DNA from: Reticulitermes speratus
Taxonomy: Eukaryota; Arthropoda; Insecta; Blattodea; Rhinotermitidae
Length of the DNA: 64,000 nucleotides
NCBI GenBank assembly: GCA_021186555.1
Contig: JAJKFL010000330.1
Coordinates: 27,953,444 to 28,017,443 of the forward strand
Reading direction: 5' to 3'
A program made the translations under genes and the position numbers. Below, in pieces: positions 22,790 through 33,800 of this stretch (its first letter is position 1; each line of letters starts with the position of its first letter). A model generated the notes under the pieces. The model saw nothing but the letters and a program-made list of their open reading frames with translations. It had not been told where the DNA came from and made no database searches.

Positions 22790-23880
22790 ACTCATTTCCC
22801 ATTTTATTTCCATAAATCCATCAAGTACAGTAGGATGTGGAAATAGTCATTAATAGTAGATTAAAATTAATTAAATAGATTACAAATATACACATAAGAT
22901 TCTGCATGATAGCAGTAATTGTAGATATCCATAACATAATTACTAAATAATGTGTGATCAAGAATGAAAACTCATGTAAACAGTATAAAATCAGGCTATT
23001 AATATCAGATGTAATTATATCTAAGTATTATGATTAAAATACTACTCTAAGGTATAAAAAAAATTAGAAAGAAGAAATTCCTTTAGGAGGGGCCCAAAAA
23101 CTTTCAAGTAATTCTTTAAGGTTTTTATGTTTGTTGGTAAATGATTATATCATCCTATTCCCATACAATATGCCCCTTTTTTAAATTTGTGTTTGGCAGA
23201 TGTAAATTAGCATTATTTCTTGTATTGTAATTATGAATATCCTTGTTCATTTTATCATAATTGCATATTATTGATTATATATATTAGCATGGAATATATG
23301 TATTGTGAATAAAAGGGAAGAATTTCCATTTTTTTAAACAGATCCCTGCATGAATCCTTAGAACCTGAATCTGTCATAATCCTAACCATCTTCTTTTTGC
23401 AGTTTAAAATTTTGTATACTATTTCACGAGTTCCCCCAAAAAATTATGCCATAGTTCATAACTGAATGTGCATAGGCAAAATATATAATTCTTATGGTCT
23501 TTTGAGATACTGCAGTTTTAATGGATCTTAGTGCAAAGCATACTGAATTCATTTTAGCTATAATTTTATTGATGTGATGTTCCCATGTTAGGGAGGTATC
23601 TACTGTTAATCCTAAAAATTTTACACTATTAATATTAGAGATGAAATAATTATCATATGAAACAATTGTATCAACTTCCTTATCATTCCTAGTTTTAAAC
23701 TCCAAAGTATGTGTTTTATTAAAATTTAGAGGCAAAAGATTGCATTTAAACCATTCACTTATATCTAGGAAAATCTTATTCATTGCCATTTTGAAATCTG
23801 CATTGTCATGATGAGTTACAAGTACACTAGTATCGTCTGCATATAAAAGTAATAGATGTGTTCCTGCTTGCAACTTTAGG
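22790..23880 (-). mobile_element. 5'-truncated LINE, RT palm to C-terminus
   Basis: The minus-strand frame starts inside the RT at LLLYADDTSVLVTHHDN (catalytic YADD) and continues LPLNFNKTHTLEFKTRND, VKFLGLTVDTSLTWEHHINK and HSVMNYGIIFWGNS. A broken C-terminal part with NLKNYLKVF-like remnants follows near 23.1 kb. It closes with a GAAATAAAATGGGAAATGAG-type 3' end near 22.8 kb. Same general type as the elements at 27.3-29.2 and 32.0-33.8 kb. Confidence 0.85.
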
Positions 23881-24024
23881 CAGTGTGTAAATTACAAGAA
23901 CATCTCCACAAATTCCAGTTTAAACCCAGTTCCTTATATGATCATGCTTCCACAACAAGCAGAACTATTCAACTTTTGAGACAACACAATGTTAATGGTA
24001 AAGGCTTATATATGTACATATTTA

Positions 24025-24300
24025 GGGACTAGGCTATGGGGTTGATGGTCTGGGGTTCAAATTCCGGCAGGGGCAAGAGATTTTTCTCTTCTCCAAAATG
24101 TCCAGTCTGGCTGTGGGGTCCATCTAACCTTCTATTCAATGGGTACTGGAATTCTTTCCCAGAGGTAAAGCAGCTGGCGCATGAAGATAACCACTCACCT
24201 CCATCTAGTCCCTGTATATGCCTTCATTGTGTGGACAGGGAAAAACTTTACATGTAAACATGAAGCCCTGTTAGCTTCTCAAGGACTCTGCTCCTTGGAG
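24025..24300 (+). mobile_element. tRNA-derived SINE
   Basis: The head has TGGTCTGGGGTTCAAATTCC, a clear B box, followed by a GGCAAGAGATTTTTCTCTTC segment and a CAATGGGTACTGGAATTC segment shared with the SINEs near 27.2, 43.2, 62.8 and 63.8 kb. It ends in a GTTAGCTTCTCAAGGACTC tail like the LINE 3' ends at 2.2 and 20.0 kb, fitting SINE mobilisation by that LINE. Confidence 0.75.
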
Positions 24301-24308
24301 TTAAGTGT

Positions 24309-24361
24309 GTGTGTGTGTAATATATATATATATATATATTGTGTGTGTGTGTGTGTGTGTC
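24309..24361. repeat. (TG)n(TA)n(TG)n microsatellite
   Basis: Simple repeat of TG, TA and TG blocks between the SINE and the LINE. A TG run also follows the LINE at about 27022-27036. Confidence 0.9.
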
Positions 24362-27021
24362 CAATAAGTCCAAGACTATCAATACTGAGGATCAAGGGGA
24401 AATTTTCCAACTACAGTATAATTAACGTTCATGCGCCAACAGAGGAATCGGAGGATGAGGAAAAGGGACAATTCTACGAACTCCTCGAAAGAGCATACGA
24501 CAACTGCCCAGGACACGACATTAAAATAATAGCTGGCGATCTAAATACCCAGGTGGGAACAGAGCAAATATTCAGACCAACAACTGGTCCCCACAGCAAA
24601 CATATCATTAGCAATGATAATGGAATCAGACTTATTCTATTTGCAACATCTCGAAATATGATTGTGGGGTCCACATTGTTCCCAAATAGAGGAATTCATA
24701 AAGGAACATGGAAATCGCCAGATGGGAAAACTGTGAATCAAATTGACCATGTACTGATAGACGCCAGACATAAGTCAGATCTCCTTGATGTGAGAAGCCT
24801 CAGGGGACCTAACATAGACTCAGACCATTAATTGGTATGGGCTCGAGTCAGGGCAAGGATCTCCAATGCTTCACAAGGAATTAGAACTAATAATCAGAAA
24901 TACAATATAGCAGCTCTAGAATCAGCTGAAGTTAGAGAGCGATACCAGGAAAGACTAACAGAAATCCTTGAAGAGGTTGAGGGATGCAATAACATCGAAG
25001 GAATATGGGAAGCGATAAAGATGGCGGTTGAAACTGCAGCAAATGAAGTAGTGGGAAAGGAAAAAAGACGAGAAAGATCTCAATGGTTCGACGCTGAGTG
25101 TGAGGCAGTAACTGAAGAAAAGAATAAAGCTTATAGAAGGACACTACAAGGAAACTGCACGAGAAGAATGAAGGAAACCTATAAAGAAAAGAGGATACAT
25201 CAAAGAAAGAATGGGTGAAAGCAAATGCTGAACAAATGGAGTTACTAAGGAGCCAGAATGAAGCAAGAAAATTCTTTAAAGTAGTAAATGATGCTCAGAA
25301 GCCCTTTAGTTGTAAAAATAGGCTGATTAAGGATGAAACCGGGAGAATTATCAGTGAAGAGAAAGGGATCTGCGAAAGATGGCGTAGATATTTTAATGAT
25401 CTTCTCAACCCCAGAGTGGTACTGAGAGGCTCCATAGACGTAGAACAACAGGAAGATGAATCAAATGAGAATCTGGAACCTCCAAAGGTCGAAGAAGTAA
25501 GAATCGCCATGAAGAAATTAAAGAACAATAAGGCGCCTGGAATGGATAATATCCCAGCGGAAATGCTAAAGCAAGGTGGCAATCAATTGGAACAGTTTTC
25601 CTAAAAATAGTAACTTCAGTCTGGGAAGAGGAGAAAATGCCACAGCAATGGAAAGAAGGAATTATATGCCCCCTTTATAAGAAAGGAGATCAAATGGAGT
25701 GCGGAAACTATCGAGGAATAACACTCTTAAATTTGGGATACAAGGTTTTCTCTAACGTGTTGTTCGAACGCCTCCTTCCGATTGTTCAGAGACAGATGGG
25801 CTCATACCAATGTGGCTTTCTCCCAGGGAAGTCAACTATAGATCAAATTTTCACCCTGAGGCAAATCTTGGAGAAAACAACTGAATTCGGGATTGGTACG
25901 CATCACCTATTTAGAGATTATAAAGCTGCATATGATAGTATAAATAGGGAACAACTATACCATGCTCTAAGAGAACTGGGAACCCCCAGAAAATTAGTGA
26001 GGCTAGCGAAAATGACAATGAGTGAGGTAAGAAGTAGCATAAGGATTGGAGGGATGCTGTCGGAGCCACTGAACATTCAAAATGGTGTATGACAAGGAGA
26101 CGCGCTGGCGTGTCTCCTATTTAATGTCGTTCTAGAAAAGGTGGTAAGGGAAGCAAACCTGTTGAGCAGGGGGACAATTTTTTACAAATCAATGCAAATA
26201 CTAGCATATGCCGACGATATAGATATAGTGGCAAGATCCCGAAGGGCGATGGAAGAGTCATTTATTGCCTTAGAACAGGCTAGCAGAAACATGGGATTGA
26301 GCATAAGCCAGTCGAAGACTAAATACATGGCTTCAGGAAAAGCGTGTAAGGAGAATATGCCACCCTCGATAACCGTGGGCGATTATACATTTGAGAGAGT
26401 TGAACAGTTTAAATATCTGGGATCAACAGTGACATACTCAAATGATACATCTTATGAAATCAAACAGAGGTTAATGGCAGCCAATAGAGCATACTTCGCA
26501 CTAACAAAACTACTTTCCTCAAGGTTTCTATCTCGTATCACCAAGTTCATTATTTATAAAACACTTATAAGACCGATGCTCACATACGCTTCAGAGACGT
26601 GGCCACTAACAGTAAGAGATATTGGAATGTTGGATACCTTCGAGAGGAAGGTACTTCGTAGAATAATAGGCCCAATCTGTGAAGGAGGAAGATGGAGAAG
26701 GAGGTACAATAACTGAGCTGTACTCCATTTATAAAGATCCACCCATCAGAAGAATAGTAAAATCACTAAGATTGAAATGGGCAGGACATGTGGTACGGAT
26801 GGACGATACAGAGATACCTAAAAAGATATTAAGCGGAAACCCCGGAGGACAAAGAGGGCGCAGTCGACCGAGAACCAAGTGGTTGGATGGAGTTGAGGAA
26901 GATCTACGGAAAATGGGATACAGGAATTGGAAAGTACTGGCACAGAAACGAGACAACTGGCTGAAAATCGTTGAAGAGGCCAAGGTTCACAACGGACTGT
27001 AGAGCCACGAAAGAAGAAGAA
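24362..27021 (+). mobile_element. Nearly complete LINE (endonuclease to RT C-terminus) in a TG repeat
   Basis: Endonuclease from INVHAPTEE through IIAGDLNTQVG to QIDHVLIDARHKSDL and SDH, then a linker with coiled-coil-like charged residues. RT: KAPGMDNIPAEMLKQGG, QQWKEGIICPLYKKGD, NYRGITLLN, YQCGFLPGKSTIDQIF, DYKAAYDS, QGDALACLLFN, ILAYADDIDI (catalytic) and FKYLGSTV. The C-terminal domain has RMDDTEIPKKILSGN and RGRSRPRTKWLDGV. Defects are few: a stop at 24829-24831, frame breaks near 25.22 and 25.6 kb, and a TGA in motif B near 26.09 kb. The 5' end is truncated inside the endonuclease. A GAAGAAGAAG tail ends it. Confidence 0.9.
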
Positions 27022-27089
27022 GTGTGTGTGTGTGTAGATGGATAGCAGCCACACATACATTAGTGGATATTTATATTGCATGTTTGTAA

Positions 27090-27337
27090 AGTAAAAGTAA
27101 AGTTTTTCCTGTTCACACCATGAAGGCATATAGTGGAAGCAGAGGTACAGGTCCACTAATTCTTAACCTTGGCACTAGATGGAGGCGGCCGGCCCCTTTA
27201 CCCCAGGAAAGAACCCCAGTACGCACTTACTAGGAGGCTGGGTGAGTCCCACAGCCACTCTGAACATTTTAGAGATGAGAAAAATCTCTTCTCCCGACCG
27301 TGATTTGAACCCTGGACCATCTAGCCCATAGTGGTTG
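27090..27337 (-). mobile_element. tRNA-derived SINE
   Basis: Minus strand: the B-box-like GGTCCAGGGTTCAAATCACGG and the GGAGAAGAGATTTTTCTCATC segment lead to a body ending in (GTAAA)-like repeats near 27090. Same family as 63680-63940. Confidence 0.8.
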
Positions 27338-27344
27338 AGAAAAA

Positions 27345-29215
27345 CATTTGTCCAGGTTGGTGTAAAAATACCATGCAAACAAGTGAATTGCAGAGTCCCA
27401 AAATAGAAATAGACATCACACATCAAGGCAAAAATATTACGCAGACTGGTGAAGTGCAGTGTTCCAAAATAGAAAATGACATGGGGTGTCAGTGTAGTGT
27501 TACAAAATTGTAACCTCTTTGAGGTGAAGTACAGTGTCTCAAGATAGAAACAGAACTGGACCATCTGAATAGTGATACAAAAACACAATACTTTAGAGAC
27601 GATATACGTTCACATAAAAATTCCTTAAAATTTTTTCACCAAAACGTTCGAAGTTTAAGGAATAAAAAGGTCAACCTCAAAATTCTTCTAAATACAAATT
27701 TGCTCAATATAGATGTACTTGGTTTTACAGAACATTGGCTAATTGATGATGAAATAAGTTGCTATAATTTACCAAATTTCTCACTAGTCAGCACATATTG
27801 TAGGCAAAACAAGAGAAATGGAGGTTCATGTATATATGTAAGATCCAATTTCTTCGCTAAACCTATAACACATTTTGAGCACTTAAATCTCGATGAACAT
27901 TTCAAAGTTAGTACTGTCAAGCTTGTACACTCCAAAATAATTATTGTTTGCATTTATAGGAACCCTAACAGCAATATCCAAATTATGCTTGATAGTTTAG
28001 AGATAATTTTAAACTATATAGATAAAATGAAAGACCAAGTTATAATAATAGGAGACCTAAACATAAATTTCCTAAAAAATGATAGAAATAAGGAAAAACT
28101 AGAAGTTTTACTTGATATGTTCGGTTTACAAGCGGTGAAAAATGTACCTACTGGGTTATACAAAAAGACAAAATCTGGTATCGATCAAATAATTTTAAAC
28201 CCAGCTTTAAAGCAGAAGATCTTGAAACAACTCTGTCAGACTATTTTGGACAATTACTTCAAATAGATCATGATTCACTTCCAGGAAAGAATTTCAAACA
28301 AAACAAAGCTATATACAAATACATTAGGGTAACTAATGACGAGAATATTAAATATTTAAATTACTTACTCTCGGGGGAGAACTTGGAAAATGTTTATCAA
28401 CAGCATGACATTGCTACTGCATATAACGAATTTTTACAAACCCTCACTTATTATTTTGATACTGCAATACCTCTCAGAAAAGTGAATATAAACAAACAAA
28501 TTAAAAATCAATGGACCACACCTGGAATTTGTAAATCTAGTGAAAGATTAAACTTTGTATGCAGATACATTACAGAAAGAAATGTGTCAACAGAATTTAT
28601 AAATTACTATAATAACTATAAACAAATTTATCACAAAGTAATTAATTTGGCTAAAAAAATGCATCATGACAAACAAATATCAGAATATATATCTATGAAA
28701 TTCTTCTATACATTAAAATGTCCTTAAGTAAATTCAAAACTAATTCTATGTTTCATTCGCATGATACTAGGACTAAGTCAGATTTATTCATTACAAGTCA
28801 CAACACCAAACTATTCGAACAGAGCATTGCTTACAACGGTGTGCTTGTTTATAACAAACTACCTAACGAAATTAAAACTGTTAAGTCCATAATAAAATTC
28901 AAGAAGATACTTAGCAACTTCCTACTTGAAAAGAGTTTTTATTCGGTGGAAGAATTTATGACAGTTGACTCCTAATTTGTAGGAACTGGGTTAAAGATGT
29001 ATCTCTGTATTGTAATTGCCAGTACTTTCTTCTGTGTACTATGTTAATCAGTGTTTTGTGTGGTCCTGTACATGTATGTAATTATATCCAATTTACCTGT
29101 TTGTTTGCTTTTACTGTAATTATTATACTTTTTACTGTAAATACTCTCTGGATGTGTCCAATATCATTCTGTAATGATTTCTAGGATGAAATACAAACTA
29201 AACTAAAACTAAACT
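27345..29215 (+). mobile_element. LINE lacking its reverse transcriptase core
   Basis: Starts just after the SINE with about three ~72-bp repeats (AGTGxAGTGTxCCAAAATAGAAA). A near-complete endonuclease follows (FHQNVRSLRNKK, DVLGFTEHWL, GGSCIYVRSN, VCIYRNPNSN, IIGDLNINFL). Next come pre-RT linker fragments to about 28700 (YNNYKQIYHKVINLAKKMHH), then directly the C-terminal segment (HDTRTKSDLFITSHNTKLFE, NKLPNEIKTVKSIIKFKKI, SFYSVEEFM). It ends in an AAACTAAACTAAAACTAAAC tail. All RT motifs are absent. Confidence 0.85.
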
Positions 29216-29282
29216 ATACCGACTATGCTATTCTGGCTATTAAATGTATGTATGTATAATAATTGGCAATAAAACAGTAACC

Positions 29283-29288
29283 TTTATT
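29283..29288 (-). terminator. Possible polyadenylation signal of Nup98-96
   Basis: AATAAA on the minus strand, about 1.3 kb after the stop and just beyond the end of a LINE fragment on the other strand. It is the first canonical hexamer I noticed, but AATAAA is frequent in sequence this AT-rich, so the assignment is weak. Confidence 0.25.
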
Positions 29289-30626
29289 AATGCTCCATCC
29301 CTGGACATTTCTGTTCCAGCCATCCCTGTATACAGAATTTGCATTGCTCATTACTATGACTAGGAATCTTACCAGTGTTCTTCAGTGACAATGTGTTGCA
29401 ATATACCAATGACCACAGTATATAGGGAATTAAGTAACTGTGGGATTATGAGGATTGTAATAATCGAACTGTACACCTACCGCCCAAAATACTCTGGCAA
29501 AATGTCATTTTTTACTGTTTTCAGTGCATAAAAATAATAACAAATCAGTACAAATATAGGCCTCAAATGCTCTCCTTTAAAATACCTTCATGGTTACAAT
29601 GAAATTTCAGCAATCGTCCTTGCAGCTGGTTGTGTGATTACACCATAATAACCAACTTAATAAAAGACAGCAGAGTTTATAATGTTAATACTCCACCTAT
29701 CTAATAACAGAATTAAATACATACAGAAAATTTGAGCTTTAATAACATTACATTCATATTACTCAGATGAACACATCACATTTCAGTCTTTCGATGAATG
29801 CAAGGCTGCAGATCTTTTGTGAAAATTAGACATAATTATAATTATTTCCAATAGGTACACTTCAGAGCAAGGAAAACTATTATATAAGCATAAAATAAAC
29901 TGCTCTAAAACATAAAGCAAAGTATTTAAGGAACTTGCAACATGACACAGTTACCTGATGGATATTGACACAGTCAAATTTCTCGTGCATGCAATGCTGT
30001 TCCTGTGATACAACAAGGTGGTATATTTAAACCAGATTTCTGAATTCAGAGAAAAAATTTTGTCTCAGAGTACTAAACAGACACAAGCCCATCTAAACTG
30101 CAGGAACATTGAATTTCCATTCTTATTTAATACAAAGGTTATTTTAAAACCCTGCACACACAAAAAATATCCATGCTCTCCCCAAAATATATCAACTGTT
30201 TGACACATTTTGTGGTACATACTGGCACTGGGTCTGCCAAAGCAGCTGGAGAAAAATTAACAAATCCCTTTGCCACAGACAGGTATCACCATAAAAAAGA
30301 CTTTCACTCTTACACAACCACTTCACAACCTAAAATAGTTCACACACATTACATTTGTTCCGCTACTCCCATGCAAGCCAGATGTACTGTTTTTCATGAC
30401 ATGTTTATAATACACAGAAAAATCTTCAGGTAACATGTTTTAAGATTGTACATTAATGTACATAATATTGTGGGAAAACACAGCAGTTCATAATTTTATG
30501 TCACATCTGAAGTATCGTATTATATATGTCAGTAATTTGATGTGATTCTTTTTAAATGATGATGTACTTCACACAAGGGTATGACATAATCAAAAAAGTT
30601 TCAACATTAAAAGAAACACTATCTTA
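29289..30626 (-). other. Probable Nup98-96 3' UTR
   Basis: AT-rich sequence after the Nup96 stop without a recognised repeat. Small plus-strand open frames near 30.0-30.4 kb show no known motifs. Confidence 0.4.
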
Positions 30627-30822
30627 TCAATGAGGTGCGAATTCTGCCACACAAGACCTCACCACCTGTCTCAGTTCTTGTTGTGCATAATCCTCAGGCA
30701 GAGGAAGCTGTGTCACCAAGTGCGCTAACACGCGCGACGAAACTCCCACTTCTCCCTTTTGTAGAAGCAACACATTTCGTACCACATGGACCGTACGTTT
30801 GGCAATTTCAGACTGACACAAC
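30627..30822 (-). CDS. Nup98-96: Nup96 terminal coding exon
   Basis: Reads RLCQSEIAKRTVHVVRNVLL, then LAHLVTQLPLPEDYAQQELR and ends VAEFAPH with a TGA stop. The PLPEDYA block is the recognised C-terminal Nup96 motif (MPEDYAMDELRS in vertebrates). Acceptor cttgcag. The end position agrees with that of vertebrate Nup96. Confidence 0.95.
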
Positions 30823-33800
30823 CTGCAAGGGAAACAATAATGTATCATTTAGTATCTGCATTCTGTAAAAGAGAATAGTCTTTTATATATAGCAATATGC
30901 CAACAAAACCATGTCCAGGGCATTCTTCACTACCCAGCAGCAGCTCTTAGCCATAAATGCCCTCATTTATTGGAATTCAGAAACTATGAAAATAGAATGG
31001 ATCTGCTTTTAAGATGATGTGCAGTAAAATCCATCATGGGACTTGTAAGTTTACAGAGGCAAATGCTCATGAATCTTTTTCATCTGCCATACATTTCATT
31101 CCATTCTCACAGCAATGTAGGAAACAAACAAACAAACAAACACAGACAGACCCTTCAAATGAAGTTACTTCAGTAACAAAAACTTTCAGTTCACAAATAA
31201 GCAGATGCTACATACCTATCCATTGCAGTCGGACAAGGCAACATGTTGATCCGTGCACACAGACCACTCAACTGAGGCTGTAACTTCTCCAGCTGGTATC
31301 CTGCAGCAAGGTCTTGGTTAGCTAGCAATGTATCCACTTCACCTATAATTTTCAGGTAGTCCCAAAGCAGCTGACCCCTGTTATTCCAGCCACAAATTGT
31401 ACTGCTTCGCTCTACAGGCACCAACGCTTCCAGAAGCTCATGCAAATACTTATAATTCTCTGCAATATTATATCCAAAATAACAAAAACATGAATATTCA
31501 AAGAGAGGATACAGGAATAATGTCCACATCTGTTTCATAACTCTTACATTTAGTCTCAGACTTGCATACTTGTATATTTAATAAGAAAAGTGCCAGTTCT
31601 TTGTTAAATCACATAAATTTGCCAGCAATATAAAATTATATAAATTTAGAAGAATTAATATTATATCAATTATACTTTTATTTTATGAATGCTATTGCTG
31701 GTATGATTGTGATGGCTGTACTAGAGCTGCACGGTAATGAAGTACAACATGTATGATTTAGCATTATCCTTATGAGCGCATGGCCAGGATGAAACAAAAA
31801 GTGCGTAAAATTGGGGGGAGGGGGGTAGTAAAATTCAAGAGTGCAAAATCTGAGTTTCAGGCTTTACATCTCTCCACATTCAATAATAAGTAAACTGAAA
31901 TAAACTGAGCATCCAATAAGATAACAAATCTGAAAATTATTGCAAAGTTATTTAACACCTATTTCATTGATACAGTACAACTGACAGAACATAATGGTGA
32001 GGTATTTGAAATATACCAGAGGACACAGTAAAAATTAATAAACTTCCAGAAACAAGAACATAATGGTGAGGTATTTGAAATATACCAGAGGACACAGTAA
32101 AAATTAATAAACCTCCAGAAACAATGTTCCTAAGCCTGCATTTGGTTGTAAAAAATGTTTAAAATTTATTACAAACCCCTCACTGACATACATAAAGTTT
32201 CAATGAAATCAAGAATTTTTCCACATAGATTAAAAACTGCAATAAAATTATATTGAAGAATAACATTTTAACAGAAGCACAAAATGGTTTCACGGAGGGA
32301 AAATCAACTGAAATTGTGATACATGATTCAAAAGGCCACTGAAAAAAAGATAAACTTTATGGAAATTTTCTTTGATTTATCAAAAGCATATGATCTATTA
32401 TGCCATAAAATTCTGCTTTCTAAATTATATGCTTATGGAATTAGTGGTACAGCAAATCTTTGTTTTATTTATCAAATTGGAAACAGCATGTTGAAATAAA
32501 TTATGAGGAATGTAACAAGAAGATATCAGAAAGTTACATGTCTGATTTAAAGGAACTTAAACATGCTGTGCCTCAAGGTTCAATCCTCAGCCCTATTTTA
32601 TTTTTATTACATATATAACGGGGCGTGGAGTTGACCACCCACCCTCATTTAGTGCCAGGGTTAAAGCTATACCTCTACTTCCCCTCTGGGCCTTCGTGGC
32701 CTGTTCTAGGGAGAACTTTACCTTTTTACCTTTACAATCTTCCAGTAACTACGCAAGGGACAGCGACAGTTTTGTTTGCCAATGATTCTAAGAAATGCTG
32801 AAACTGATGATAATCTCAGTTGAAAAATAAGTAGAATTACTAAATTTACACACTTTGTTTCATGCAAATGGTTTAGAAATTTTAATTGTATGGCTATTCA
32901 GTATAAATATAAAACAAAATATTTTGGGTTTACATCTGACTGAAAATTTAAAATGGAATGTTAATATAAAAAATTTAAACTCTAATTGAGCAGAAGTTAT
33001 TATGCAAGGTATAATAAGTTTAAGTATCTTAAGAAGTATGTATTTTGAAATTTTCATACACACTTGAGGTACAGTATTCCCCCTCCCCCCATTTTTTTGG
33101 GCGATGGAGAAAGTAAAAAAAAAAAAAGTTTAAACTACAAAAGAAAGATCCTGATCATTAATGTGGGGAGAGTTACTTCCTGCAAGGAATTGTTTAAAAC
33201 ATTAAAGATACTCCCACTGTCATGTATATATACAATGGAAGTTGTGTAATACATAAAATTAAACATAGGTAAGTTGGAACAAAACTTTGTTAGATATGAT
33301 TTAATTCACACCAATTATCAGACCTTCAATCTCAATTTTTTACATCTGATATTTAAAATACGTGTAAATAACATGGGGATAAAATTATTACCAGATCAAT
33401 TAAAGAATTTAAAGAAGGCACAACTTTTCTGAAGGAAGTAAAATCGTTTTTATTGCGAAAGACCTTCTATTCAGTAGAGGAATATTTGTCTTATGAAGTT
33501 TCAGAATGGAAAATGAAAGAGACACTGGACTTGTGTACATTCGAAGTGTGGCACAAATATTCACTAGTACTCCATCTAAATAAAGTGAGTAATGTGGTAT
33601 TATAAGATAATTACTGATTTAGTAAATCAATGGAATTTGTTAATATGTTACATTCTTTTTACACAATATTGTAGTGACTCATATGAACATGTGTGTATAT
33701 ACACAGATTGTAATGAAGTGCCCTATACAAATTTTGTCAAGAAGGATGAATAAAATACAATTACAACTACAATGTAGTCGTACCATAGAAGCTGAAATAA

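Larger units (their letters stand above)
31960..33775 (+). mobile_element. Decayed LINE split by a SINE
   Basis: RT remnants: AQNGFTEGKSTEIVIHDS near 32.28 kb, FFDLSKAYDLLCHKILLSKL near 32.37 kb, HAVPQGSILSPILFLL near 32.58 kb, and after the SINE (32620-32738) a FANDS remnant of the catalytic YADD. Near 33.45 kb a C-terminal SFLLRKTFYSVEEYLSYE segment is followed by an AATAAAATACAATTACAACT tail. Same type as 22.8 and 27.3 kb. It lies in the Nup96 intron between exons 33876 and 31459. Confidence 0.75.
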
